64,000 bases of DNA from Trissonchulus latispiculum (GCA_030248195.1 JASAND010021971.1:1-64000), one strand, 5' to 3'. Shown: positions 46,756 to 58,398, numbered from the stretch's first letter. Program-made: numbers and translations. Notes: generated by a model not told the origin, from the sequence alone.

Positions 46756-46958
46756 GTGAACGTTGATTTGAACGAAATGTGTATCTACAGTTTCTTCATT
46801 GTGTATTGTCTTTCCTGATCGAATTTCCAACTTTTCCGGCTTCAAAGGTAAGTCTTTTTAGTCAATTGATCTTGAAATGTTAGCCCATGTAATCTGATCT
46901 AGTATATTTACGTTGTCGTTGGCCTAACTATTATACAAATTTTTTTGTTTAATTTTAG

Positions 46959-47556
46959 ATGATCCGTGCCGTGGCAGCTCTCCTTGTCGCTCTGTTCCTG
47001 GCTGAAAATGCTACCGAAACTGAAGCCCAGGGATACTCGCAGCGTCGGTTCGTGAGTCCAAGTAAGTGTGCCCTACTCATTTGTGGAGGTCTTCAAAGTC
47101 TTTAGCTCAATCCTACGTTGTCTGTTTTCCGGATCATTTCAGATGATATGGATAGAAATACATGCTCCATGCTCTTCTGTTTCAGATAACCAGGTGTTCG
47201 TCTCTGGCGCTCAGCAAGATTTCGTCTCCAGCAATAGCGGTCGGTCTGTGAACGTGGAGGGCCTTCGAATGACCATCCAGGAGATCCAGGAAGCCGCCCA
47301 GATGGCCGTGGATGCGACTCGCCAGCTGTCCCAGGCCGTTCGATCCCTCAGCCAGGGACAGCGAGAAACGATTACCGTAATCCAGTCCCTGAGCCAAAGC
47401 CAGCAGCAGACTTCGGCCACCGTTCAGCGAGTCACCAGCGCACTGGCTGATCTGGCTGCGGTGATCGAAACCACGCCGCTGGTTCAGCCTGCCACCACGC
47501 TGATCCAACGTGATGTTCCTGTGGTCGTTCAAGGAAGATTTAACCGTTACAATTAA
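46959..47556 (+). CDS. Secreted helical (coiled-coil-like) protein, 157 aa
   Basis: Two coding exons (46959-47061 and 47186-47556) follow a 5'-UTR intron whose acceptor TTTTAG abuts the ATG. Residues 1-24 (MIRAVAALLVALFLAENATE...) are a signal peptide. Residues about 60-130 form a long amphipathic helix rich in Gln, Ser, Ala and Thr, with hydrophobic residues at heptad-like spacing (GLRMTIQEIQEAAQMAVDAT, TVIQSLSQSQQQTSATVQRV). The tail is Pro/Val-rich and ends GRFNRYN. There are no cysteines in the mature part. Family not recognised. A secreted oligomeric matrix, cuticle or lumen protein is an inference. The exact TATA box and clean splice sites make it a confident gene. Confidence 0.85.
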
Positions 47557-48286
47557 GATACTGTTTTCACTGCTATGCTATATTTTGATATGCTATGCCA
47601 GTAAATATTATCACAGCTCATTTATTTGTACTAGTAGGCGTAGGGAACTTCTCTGGAAATTAGCCAAAGATGAGGTTGACTTGGAAAATTCACTGGAAAT
47701 TAGACGGCCGAAGATGAGGAACATTGACTTCGGAAAAATCACTGGAAATTAGACCGAGATGAGGGAAAAGAGGAGGGAGATCACTGAAGAGTCCTGTTCA
47801 CAAAAACGGAGTTGCTTTTCTCCAAACTGCTATCAGTAGAGTCAGTCAGGAGACACCGCTAAGAGCACACTGCCATCATCCTAGCAATTCACTGAGTTTA
47901 CAGCAGGTGCCTACCCTTGACTGGAGCTGCCGCGGTGGGCTTCTTGCATGGGAAGCAATAGGCTCATCTCCGGTTTTGACACGCGTCTCGGTTGATAGCG
48001 AAGGCAATTCGGTAAGTCATTTTCGCAATGGCTGATCCACTCCACCTTCCGATTAATGTTAATTAAAAGTGGGCCATGTGGGTCAAATTATTTCCCGAGG
48101 GTCACGGGTATGGTTCAAGTGGGTAGGATAAAGGGTCCACGGGTTGCGGGTCGGGTCATAGACCCACTTCCAACACTGACTTACAGCTTATCCGTATGCT
48201 ATATTCCTTTCCCCATCTGCTAATGTCGAGATACTTAACGAATAACGATACTTCCCGCTTGACAACAGTGACTAAGATGGCGGAAA
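47557..48286. other. Intergenic with a 55-bp tandem repeat
   Basis: At about 47650-47765, ACTGGAAATTAGAC...GATGAGG units repeat about 2.5 times with a spacing near 55 bp. At about 48065-48175, several GGGTC and GGGTNNGGG motifs occur in a MITE-like arrangement ending in CCAACACTGAC. No gene is seen. Confidence 0.45.
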
Positions 48287-48515
48287 ACTAATTAGTTTGC
48301 TCAGTGAAAGAAATGGGCTGAAGAGGTGCCGGAGGGAGTGGCTGAGCACTCAAAATAGGAGAGAAGGAAAAGTCCGTTCATAAAGGTCTTGACTGTAATA
48401 TGGACACAGGGGAAGCTTTTTCACCCCCCCCCCCTCCCCCATGTCCATCACAATGACAAATTCAAAGCATATTACAAGTTTAAATTAGATACTAAAATAT
48501 CTTAATGCGTAGAGA

Positions 48516-48941
48516 ACAAGATATTAGTGATGTTTCAGGCACTGAAACTAGGTTTCAGGGTGTACAGGTTTCAGTTTCAGGCACTGAAACTGAAACTATT
48601 TTGGGAGGAGACCTGAAGCTGAAAATGAAACTAGATTGGATAAAAACCTGAAACTTGAAACATGAAGATTTGAAGGTTTAAAGCGGTTTTTTTCATTAAT
48701 ACTCTGCACTCTGCAGTTATCTCAAGGCTAGACTTTTTGCGGTACATCTGCAGTTTTTCGAATGAACTGAAACTGAAACTGAAACTGAAACTCCGACTGA
48801 AACTAAGACTAACACTGAAACTATTTTGCGACTAAAACTGAAACTGAAACTAGTTTGGGAGGTGGCCTGAAACTGAAACTGAAACTGAAACCGAGTTGGA
48901 CACTAAAATCAGTTACTGAAACAACACTAACTACAAGATAT
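48516..48941. mobile_element. hAT-like MITE with CTGAAA subterminal arrays
   Basis: The element (48525-48932) begins TAGTGATGTTTCAG and ends CTGAAACAACACTA. ACAAGATAT flanks it at 48516-48524 and 48933-48941, with three extra bases before the right copy. Inside are tandem CTGAAA and TTTCAG runs. A mirror copy with the same flank lies at about 63435-63815 in the right arm, so it inserted before the palindrome arose. Confidence 0.7.
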
Positions 48942-49759
48942 CATTACTATTCTTCGCTACAGTTGGTAATAGAAAATGTAGCACTGTGAAATCTAGATAA
49001 AATATAGTACAACTATGTAACAACAAAAAATGTAGAAACTCATATGTACAACCTAAGCAATGCAGTTTTATGCGGCAGGCCTCAGGTCGACAGGCCTGAT
49101 AGCTTAGCCGGGTTGTTCAGAATAGGCTATACCAATATTACCTTCGAGTGTCAAATATTTCGTCTGTTTAGCTAATTTTAACCTAAAACCGTTTTAAAAA
49201 CTAATTTGGATTAAAATCGTTCACTTGGCATGCCCATGGCCCATTATATGGGCAATGCCTCCTATGTTAAAACATGGTATCTGGAATAAAGGGTGTCCGG
49301 CATAAACACTAACGTTTAGGGGTGTCCTATATGCGCACCTTTTACAATTTAATAAATACTAGTTTAGCGTAAGATGTATATTGATCGTCTAAGCTTATGC
49401 ATTGTGCTATTATAGGCGTGGACTTTCGAAGAAAGCAGGCCAAAATTGCTTAGACATGGTGTTAAAAATTGTCGGAAAACGCCTAAAAATAACAAGCCTT
49501 GTTTTATATAGGTATACAAATTTTTTAGTTAGACCATTTTTGGCACATCAAAGGTCCTAATACGGAAACTGGGATAGCCCCATTAAATTTCGGAGATCGA
49601 CCACCAAAATTCAAAGATTTACACCCTCCGCCCAGCAAAACCGTACGGTAAACCTATGGTCTAATCAAACCAAAGTATACACTTGGGTAAAGTTTTCTTT
49701 AATGCAGGCAATACATACAGACAATCAATATAATTTAAATAACGTTTCAATTTAAGTTT

Positions 49760-52381
49760 CTACTTTCTGCCCAAACCAGCCGAATGAGCGGCTGCCGCAG
49801 GTCCAGGCTCTGCAGCAACCGCGGCTTGAGCTGCTGCTGCATTGGCCGCATTTATAGCAGCCATGGTTTCCTGTACTTTTGAGGTAAAGCCTAGGCCCAT
49901 GCCACGATGCATATGGGTGGACATACGGGCCACCTCATACTGTTCATCCAGAGTTTTGAACAGCTCTCTCTGCTTTTCCGACATCGAACCGGCTGGCACT
50001 GTGCCAGCAGGTGGAGCTCTGGAAGCCGGCGGACGCAGCCGGGGAGCTCCATCCGCTTCCGGATCTTCGACAAAATCATCCGGTGGGTGGCTGGCCGAGG
50101 GTCCGGCCCCGGCAGCGGCACCCTCGCCCTCTTTCAGGCCGATCAGCTTTCGGAACCGTTCCGCTGCCTTCTCATCGCCGGCGGCAGAGACCAGCTCTTG
50201 CCAGTTGTTGGAAACCTGAAACAAGAAAACACGGATTATAAGAGGACACAACAAAAGATTAGTATCAATATCATCTATCATCAGATGATAGATTTGAGGC
50301 AAAGTCAGAAAGACAAATATCAAAAAACGCTTCGAGATCAAAAAAGTCAAAAAAGCCGCAACAAAAATTTTCTACTGGAAAGTCAGTTTGTACCATTCTA
50401 TATTCATTATTGAACCAGCACGATTACTTAATGACAATTGTTTTTTTTAAAAATTAGCTTGCTGTACTTAAGGTGAATACAAATTTCTATTTAAGGTGAA
50501 TACAAATTGGCTCGGGTATAAACTTTCATATGTTTTCATTTACTTTGTCAAAAATACTGATTGCATTTACTGATGGTGTATCAGTAAATCAGTATTTAGC
50601 AATCAGTAGTTTTATGCAACGGAAAAATTGTTACTGATTACTGATGGCACTGATTACTGATTGCTGATTGTTTGATGCAACGGGGCCCAGGTCGTTCATT
50701 GTTGCCTGTGAAAATTGAAATGCTTCAGAGATTGTCACATTTGCCGACGCTACGTATAATAAAAAAAGTACATTACTATTTTACCATCAAAGTAAAAACA
50801 CATTACTACACAAGCCCCAAAGTAGGTCACCGTATGGGAGGGAGTTCACAACGTTAGCTAAGATCTAAAGGTAACATCCAGACGGTATGATCCAAGCGAA
50901 ACCTTCCAGAACAGCGAAAAACTCCATAGCCACGATTCAGCAAACCTTATCTCAGTAGTTGCAAATCATATTATTTTAGTTTCGAAACGAGAACAGCGCG
51001 TCACCGGGTCAGTGGGAGTGCCTAGATTGACGGGTTGACAGGGATACCGGCATGTCATGTGATGGAGGGGGGGGGGAAGGTAGGGTTCACACTCCCCCAG
51101 ACCTGGACCTCGCTTCGAGGAGGGTCACGTCACCTCCATACCGGGTTTTGGCATACAAAAACCAGGAAACGCACGTTTTCGGCGGCCTTGATACATCGGT
51201 TCCCCCACGCAACCACAACCCAAAATTTAGCCGACCGCACGTGCTCACCGAATCGAGAGCGCTGTAGTCGAAGTTTTAACATCGTTATAGGAAAGAATGT
51301 TTATTTGGATTGGATTTTTAACGAACTTTTAGACTGCCTGAAAACTTTATCAGTCTATAGAAATTTGCAAATATAAACTGATTCATCCGACTGTATGATT
51401 TGTTTGGCCATGATTTTGAAAATAAATATAGCCCGAGTAATTGTGGTATCCAATTTATATTCATTTTTCTATTTAAGAAATTCGCTGAGTGAACCTTTTT
51501 CCTCCAACAAACAAAACATTTCATCCAAATACTATTAGTCACGGCATCTATTTTAATGCCACAGAAGGAAGGTATTGCTCGAAATCTTCGGTAAAATTTT
51601 AAATTCTAAATTTTCTGAACCGGTTTCATCTCTAGACCACGTGAGTAACAAGTACAGAATAGGAGCAAGCAGCAGCAGAACAGAAAGCGGTAGAAAAGCA
51701 AACTATATTGTAAGTTTCACATTACCAAGTGTGACAAGCCTCCAGGTAAGGTAAAGCTGACCCCTGGATAATAGATATCTCCACTCCTGCTTTAGTGACG
51801 AGGAGCGGCGGTTCCTCATCACGGGATGTACAGCCGTTGAGCTAAGAGTGCCACTACTACAAATGATGACTTCATCCGTGGAAGGAAGGCCGGACCATCA
51901 AGGCTTTATGCCCTTTATGTTACAATTCCACAACAGTGGTACCCATTTACCGAACAATTTAGGATGGTCTGGCTAGAACTCACGGCGAACCGATATGTGG
52001 TTAGTTTCTTGCTCATGGGGATTTGTGAAAGCCCTGTGACCCGGGTATTCGAACCTCGGACTATCAGATGCAAAGTCGAATGCCTTAACCACTCGGCCGT
52101 CACGTCACTGCCCTAAACAAGCACGTAAAAAATAAAAATAAAATAAAAACAAAACTGCAGACATACTTTCTTTTCCTTGGCACCCTGCCAAAGTAGTTTT
52201 CGCTTTTGCACTTGTTCCGCATACTTCAACGGGTTCACGGCCGCCGGGTTATAGTATTTTGGCAAGGCAACGCCAGTGAGCGCTTGGGCCTTTTCAGACA
52301 GTTCAGCAATACGCTTCTGAGATCCATGCAGTGTATGATCCCGATCCAAGGGTAATGCGGAAGGTTTCTCACTAACTTCAA
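49760..52381 (-). CDS. RSRC2: RSRC2-like nuclear protein, last two exons
   Basis: Homologous by eye to the C-terminal half of arginine/serine-rich coiled-coil protein 2 (SMAP-type C-terminal domain), a nuclear SR-related protein thought to act with splicing. Exon 52381-52167 (71 codons, entered in phase 2) encodes LTGVALPKYYNPAAVNPLKY and AEQVQKRKLLWQGAKEKK. Exon 50215-49760 (151 codons plus stop) encodes ERFRKLIGLKEG, then LDEQYEVARMSTHMHRGMGL and GFTS, the conserved family ending. A lineage-specific Ala-rich tail (AANAAAAQAAVAAEPG) follows. Splice sites are clean (TTATAG, GTATGT; TTTCAG). The upstream exons with the RS-rich domain are not recognisable up to the palindrome centre, so the copy is incomplete or its 5' exons are diverged. 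A mirrored decayed copy lies at 60537-62760. Confidence 0.85.
52037..52106 (-). mobile_element. tRNA-Ser-like SINE head in the RSRC2 intron
   Basis: TGACGGCCGAGTGGTTAAGG...GAGGTTCGAATACCCGGG on the minus strand has serine/leucine-type A and B boxes but poor stems. A mirror copy at about 60755-60830 shows it predates the palindrome. Confidence 0.5.
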
Positions 52382-54830
52382 CTATAACAAAACAATACAT
52401 ACAATTAATACTTTTACACGAAAAATATAAATGTACATTGTACAAACAAAATGAAAAATATATTATAGTTAAATATAATATATAACTATTTAAGTTATAT
52501 AAAAGCTTCGCTGCTTTTTATCTAAATTATGAATATATACCAGCTTCATAACGCAGAGGAACGAAGGCAAATCAAAAAGAATTGCAAATTCCAATGTTGC
52601 AAAAATTAGCAAAAGCCTAAATTTTGCTAGAAAAGGTGCAAAGTTTACTGCTAGCTGAAAATTCTAGAAACCATTAATTAAGGATGGCATACATGTTATA
52701 TTTAGTGAAGGGCAAAAGGACCGGATATTTTCTCAGTATATTTCCCGGCTTTTTTCGTTAATGGATATCCGGTAATCCACCTTTTCAAATCTTAAATTCA
52801 AGAAAGCTTTCATTTTCCAAGATGAAATTCCAATTTTCTGTCAATGTTTCCCTGTGCGATAAAGTTCTTCTATTAAATCAACCTATAATCAGATTTCAAA
52901 AACCCTTTTCAGAGTTTTCTGTAAAGTTTGAAACTGTCAAATTTTATTCATATAGTTTGTCGGAAATGTAAACGGATATCTGGATACTTTGCTTGAATCG
53001 AACACCATCCGAATATAAAAAATTCATCATTCACAAGTTAGGTGGCTTCGATCGGTAGCGCGTCATGGTCAGTCTAATCAGCCCAAAAGTTTCCGATTTT
53101 TTAGTCCTAGTTAGTTGTAGTTCTAGTCCTTGTAGAATTTGCAACAGTTTGAGGAATTTATATCTACTTACTATCGTAATAAAAAATGAACAACATTATA
53201 AACACGGATAAGTACATATTTTTGAGACAATATACTTTTATTTATTATTTTGTTTTCGCACATATTTTGATACTGTAAACATAGACATTTTTATTTTTCA
53301 GACACTCAAACTTTTTAAAGCTGTCTGAAACGTGTTTTTGCAAGAAATATCTTCGCTATTAGTTCATTAGAACTTGACGTGCAGTTCCGGGAGTCCAGCT
53401 ACTTTTTCCAGAGCGATTAACTTTTTATTAGTCCCAGTCCTTGTTTTAGGAATCCTCCAGAACAAATCTATCAGCCATCTTTGTGTTATAAATTCATTTT
53501 TTGCCAGACTTACTGCCCCCCGTCAGGCTAGAAAACAGTTCTTTTATATACAACGTCTACAAATGAAGTCCAGATTTTGTTGTACAGCAAAAAGTGTGAT
53601 AATCTAGGGCCGTAAAAGTATTCCACTACAGATTCCACCGAACAAATCTGGGCTAGTGCTAAACCGCTCCCCATCGACAGATGAACGTGTCAAAGTCGAC
53701 GAATTTGTCACAAGATTTGGTCATTTTGAGCAATGGAGCGGAAAAACTGCCGACAATTAAATTTTGTTAATACTATCAAACTATGTAGTATCCTGATTTT
53801 CAATGACCTTGGTATGATCATAAAAACTATGTATAGATATGTAATGTTGTACCAGGAAGTAGAAGGATGGACAGAAAGCAATTTCGAATTCAATTGAGTG
53901 GCATTCATTCATTACACCTTACGATCCTACACAGACTTAACAACAAGAAACAAATGAAGCAAGCAAATAAAAAACAGCAAGACTGTCAAAGGGATCTGAC
54001 ATTTGACATAAGTAGGGACAATTGTCCAAACTAAGTTAATCGCGACAGCCTAATTTGGGAGTTTTATAACGCTGAAAATGAGAGCAAGAGAGCAGAGGAA
54101 CCCAACACCGCTCTTTACGGGCCTAAAGGGGTTGCTTTGGCTCAAAATCGACAGTCATCGATTTCACTTATTTTCACACAAATTATAGGTCTTCTCACAA
54201 ACAAGACGAAATAATCGATCTGTCGATCTGTGACAGAGTTAAGCCCGGTTCACACTTCTGTCCGCTTGCCCGTTTCTGTTGTCCATTTGTCTGTTTGCCC
54301 GTTTTTTAAATTGATTCATACTTCTGCTGTTTTGCTTTAAGTGTTCAACGGTTCTGCTGTCTGTCCGTTTGTGCAATCGGAGGGTTGATTCATTCCATAC
54401 CTTCGCTGTATTACTGTTGTCCATGTCCGTTTTTTCTGTAATGGTTGTCCGTTTAGACTTGAGCAATGTTTAATTTTTTCCGTTTGTCCGTATGCAGCTG
54501 CCAATCAGAAATGGGTAGCACTACCACGTGCTTGGTTAAATTATTGTAAGCATTATGAAATTACTTTGAAAGGTACATATATACCTTGGTTTCATTCAAA
54601 CTCTTGAAAATTTTATGAGAACAAAATTTAAAACCTAACACAATGCTGCAGCCAATCAGCATAAACGGAAAGTGCCAGGTGACTCGAAAGCAGAAATAGC
54701 AGCCCTGCAATAAAGCGAAAGTTTAAATGGAGTATTAAAATAGAACAGCAGACACCATCAATACGGACAAACGGAAACGAACAAACGGACAACCAGACAA
54801 CCAAACAAATGAACAAACGGACAAACACGA
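52382..54830. other. Left-arm DNA without a supported gene
   Basis: AT-rich sequence with no recognisable coding exon. At 54239-54480 and 54755-54835 it contains irregular runs of CGGACAAAC/GTTTGTCCG motifs. The part 53880-54230 is the broken counterpart of the right-arm frame at 58993-59277. Confidence 0.45.
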
Positions 54831-54836
54831 ACATAA

Positions 54837-54889
<53 letters not shown>

Positions 54890-54890
54890 A
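54837..54890. repeat. (AT)n microsatellite, left arm
   Basis: About 50 bases of TA repeat. A mirror tract of about 40 bases lies at 58357-58397. Confidence 0.95.
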
Positions 54891-55667
54891 GTAGGAAAAA
54901 TGCTCCTTGCAGTCGCATGAAAAATACAATATGAGCCAGAAGGACAGCATTCAATTCGGGAAAAGACAAGATTTAAAATGTATAATATGAGCCAGCATTT
55001 ACTTATGTAAAGGACAAGATTTAAAAGTTTAATATGAGCAGCTCCCTTTCTTGGGCTCATATTGACGCCTTGGGAACGATGTTGTGTACGCAACTTAATC
55101 TATGCCAACGTATAAAATTAGAGTAAGTGTAAAAATAGACATTGCTCAGAGCCACCCCCCCAGGAGCCTGCACAGAGTAACTTAACATGCTACTTAGACT
55201 ATTGATAATATCACACTATTTACGTAATTACGTATTATATATTTACGGCTTACGCAACCATAATCTGGGGTATTTTTTCACAACGCACTTTTCAGCAAGT
55301 CCTTTTTGTCATTGTAGCCAGCATATACCATTAGCTAGCTGTCATATACCATTAGCTTCTGTCACAGATCTGGTGTATTCAATAAAGTATATGTCTGACT
55401 GAATGCTCTATCAGAATTATATGAGCAAAACACGGCGAAGATAGAGAGAAAGCACTGCCTGCGGGCTGTCCGTGCGGCGTCAATATGAGCCCGAGAAAGG
55501 GAGCTGCTCATATTAAACTTTTAAATCTTGTCCTTTACATAAGTAAATGCTGGCTCATATTATACATTTTAAATCTTGTCTTTTCCCGAATTGAATGCTG
55601 TCCTTCTGGCTCATATTGTATTTTTCATGCGACTGCAAGGAGCATTTTTCCTACTTGTCCTATTTCA
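54888..55667. repeat. Short near-identical inverted repeat at the inner end of the left arm
   Basis: Bases about 54888-55076 and 55480-55667 are nearly identical reverse complements (GGCTCATATTGTATTTTTCATG, AAGGGAGCTGCTCATATTAA and intervening sequence). The corresponding right-arm segment 58187-58357 is visibly more diverged. The third copy is therefore younger than the main palindrome, or has been homogenised with the left arm. Confidence 0.85.
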
Positions 55668-55743
55668 TTTTTGGGAATGAGGGAATGTGTAATGTGTTAA
55701 TATGGTTTATTGACCATAACATTAACGTATACTGTTAAACTAA

Positions 55744-57400
55744 ATGCTACCCCAGCAACTTGAACCAGGAACTGGTTCACGGTTGAACCAGTTGAACCAG
55801 ACGAGATACGGCGTCGACAATATGCTCATCGTGTTCAGCGACCCCGATTTACTATATAAGGGCAAGCTTTCAGGCAGTTTCAACTTGTCTATTTCAAGCT
55901 ACAGAGCGTGCTGCGGCTGCAGCGCCGCAGCGCAGCACGATAGCAGCACCGCACAGCGACGAGGATACTCTCATCGTGTTCAGCGACCCCGACTTACTAT
56001 ATAAGGGCAAGCTTTCAGGCAGTTTCAACTTGTCTATTTCAAGTTACAGAGCGTGCTGCGGCTGCAGCACCGCACAGCGACGAGGATACTCTCATCGTGT
56101 TCAGCGACCCCGACTTACTATATAAGGGCAAGCTTTCAGGCAGTTTCAACTTGTCCATTTCAAGTTACAGAGCGTGCACGAGTGCTGCGGCTGCAGCGCC
56201 GCAGCGCAGCACGATGGCAGCACCGCACAGCGACGAGGATACTCTCATCGTGTTCAGCGACCCCGATTTGCTATATAAGGGCAAGCTTTCAGGCAGTTTC
56301 AAATTGTCTATTTCAAGTTACAGAGCATGCTGCGGCTGCAGCGCCGCAGCGCAGCACGATAGCAGCACCGCACAGCGACGAGGATACTCTCATCGTGTTC
56401 AGCGACCCCGACTTACTATATAAGGGCAAGCTTTCAGGCAGTTTCAACTGTCTATTTCAAGTTACAGAGCGTGCAGCGGCTGCAGCGCCGCAGCGCAGCA
56501 CGATAGCAGCACCGCACAGCGACGAGGATACTCTCATCGTGTTCAGCGACCCCGATTTACTATATAAGGGCAAGCTTTCGGGCAGTTTCAACTTGTCCAT
56601 TTCAAGTTACAGAGCGTGCTGCGGCTGCAGCGCCGCAGCGCAGCACGATAGCAGCACCGCACAGCGTCGACAATATGCTCATCGTGTTCAGCGACCCCGA
56701 TTTACTATATAAGGGCAAGCTTTCAGGCAGTTTCAACTTGTCTATTTCAAGCTAAAGAGCGTGCTGCAGCTGCAGCGCCGCAGCGCAGCACGATAGCAGC
56801 ACCGCACAGCGACGAGGATACTCTCATCGTGTTCAGCGACCCCGACTTACTATATAAGGGCAAGCTTTCAGGCAGTTTCAACTTTGTCCATTTCAAGTTA
56901 CAGAGTGTGCTGCATGGTGCTGCTGCTGCAGCGCCGCTGCGCAGAACGATACCAGCACCGCACAGCGACGAGGATACTCTCATCGTGTTCAGCGAGCCCG
57001 ATTTACTATATAAGGGCAAGCTTTCAGGCAGTTTCAAATTGTCTATTTCAAGTTACAGAGCGTGCTGCGGCTGCAGCGCCGCAGCGCAGCACGATAGCAG
57101 CACCGCACAGCGACGAGGATACTCTCATCGTGTTCAGCGACCCCGATTTACTATATAAGGGCAAGCATTCAGGCAGTTTCAACTTGTCTATTTCAAGTTA
57201 CAGAGCGTGCTGCACGGTACTGCGGCTGCAGCGCCGCAGCGCAGCACGATAGCAGCACCGCACAGCGACGAGGATACTCTCATCGTGTTCAGCGACCCCG
57301 ACTTACTATATAAGGGCAAGCTTTCAGGCAGTTTCAAATTGTCTATTTCAAGTTACAGAGCGTGCTGCGGCTGCAGCGCCGCAGCGCAGCACGGGAAAAA
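55744..57400 (+). repeat. 145-bp satellite array with a TATA box in each unit
   Basis: The landmark GTGTTCAGCGA occurs at 55831, 55976, 56097, 56250, 56395, 56539, 56684, 56829, 56985, 57130 and 57285: eleven units, mostly 144-145 bp apart, one shortened by about 24 bp and three lengthened by 8-11 bp. Each unit has, in order, CGACCCCGA, TTACTATATAAGGGCAAG, TTTCAGGCAGTTTCAA, CAAGTTACAGAGCGTGC, a hairpin GCTGCGGC-TGCAGC-GCCGCAGC, GCAGCACGATAGCAGCACCG and CGACGAGGATACTCTCATCG. Frames through it (for example 56053-56712) are repeat translations. Confidence 0.93.
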
Positions 57401-57545
57401 AAGGGGGGGGGGAACGAGAAAGGAGGAGGAAAAAGGAAGGGGGGGAGAGAAGGAAGGGAACGAAGGAAAAGGAGGAAGAGAACCAGAAGGGGAAGAAAAG
57501 AAAGAAAAGAAAGAGGAAAGAGAGAAAGAGGAGAGCGGGTAAATC
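57394..57545. repeat. Purine-rich GGGA/GAAA tract
   Basis: About 140 bases of almost pure purine (GGGGGGGGGAACGAGAAAGG and similar) end the satellite array. Frames across it, rich in Lys, Glu and Arg, are artefacts. Confidence 0.85.
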
Positions 57546-57549
57546 AGGG

Positions 57550-57795
57550 TCCTTCGAACACGATGGCTATTGTCTGCAGTGCTGCTATCGTCTGCTGCGC
57601 TGCGGCGCTGCAACCTCTTCTGCTGGCGCTGAAAATGTTGAAACTGCCGAGAGAAACTTGCTTCGCGGGATGTTGTTGATTGAAGGTATGTGTCCGACCT
57701 AGCGCGTGCGCGTGTGCGCGCTGCAGCGCGTCTTGCACACTCTGTACTTGAAATGGGCAGTTGAAACTGCCTGAAAACTGCTGCCAAGTCGGGAT
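57550..57795 (-). repeat. Inverted, decayed satellite unit
   Basis: TCGAACACGATGGC...CTGCTATCGTCTGCTGCGC...TGCGGCGCTGCA and, further on, CTGTACTTGAAATGGGCAG and TTGAAACTGCCTGAAAACTG are reverse complements of the satellite unit in the expected order. One old unit thus lies in the opposite orientation, on the right side of the palindrome centre. Confidence 0.75.
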
Positions 57796-58353
57796 TAAAT
57801 AATTTGATGAGAACGTACCGTACTCACTCGTGCTGCGCGCGACTTTTGTACTGTATACCAAAAACATTTTGGTGGCCGAAAAACTGCCACAACTTTGCCT
57901 ATAACAAAATCGCAGGGTCACTGAAATGTCCTCAAATCGTATTGCGGTACTCAATACCATCGTAGTTTTGAATTATAGTTTGCGTAAGCCGTAAATATAT
58001 AATACGTAATTACGTAACTTCATAGTGTGATATTATCAATAGTCTAAGTAGCATGTTAAGTTACTCTGTGCAGGCTCCTGGAGGGGGGGGTGGCTCTGAG
58101 CAATGTCTATTTTGGCACGCACTGTAGTTACTATACGTTGGCATAGATTAAGTTGCGTACACAACATCGTTCCCAAGGCGTCAATATGAGCCCAAGAAAG
58201 GGAGCTGCTCATATTAAACTTTTAAATCTTGTCCTTTACATAAGTAAATGCTGGCTCATATTATACATTTTAAATCTTGTCTTTTAAGAAATTGAATGTT
58301 GTCATAGTGAAACATATTGTAGGTACCATGCGACTGCAGAGCATTTTCCTACT

Positions 58354-58356
<3 letters not shown>

Positions 58357-58397
<41 letters not shown>
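58357..58397. repeat. (AT)n microsatellite, right arm
   Basis: Mirror of the tract at 54837-54890. It is followed by TTATGTTCGTGTTTGTCCG, which matches the left-arm flank in reverse. Confidence 0.95.

Positions 58398-58398
<1 letters not shown>

Larger units (their letters stand above)
48287..55264. repeat. Left arm of a giant (at least 15.7-kb) palindrome
   Basis: Reads colinearly, in reverse complement, with 57972-64000. Landmark pairs: 48287-48340 with 63950-64000; 49130-49190 with 63225-63290; 49680-49760 with 62740-62870; 50400-50520 with 62120-62250; 51750-51920 with 60850-61010; 52115-52170 with 60690-60760; 53750-53820 with 59280-59350; 55140-55264 with 57972-58110. The arms carry many substitutions and indels, so this is an old duplication and not an assembly mirror. 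Confidence 0.93.

Noticed and set aside
47182..47532. Minus-strand frame of 116 codons opposite the secreted helical protein
   Set aside because: Antisense shadow of a real exon that has its own promoter, signal peptide and splice sites.
55744..57542. Long open frames of 86-219 codons
   Set aside because: They translate the 145-bp satellite and the purine tract. The frames repeat with the unit and shift at each indel.
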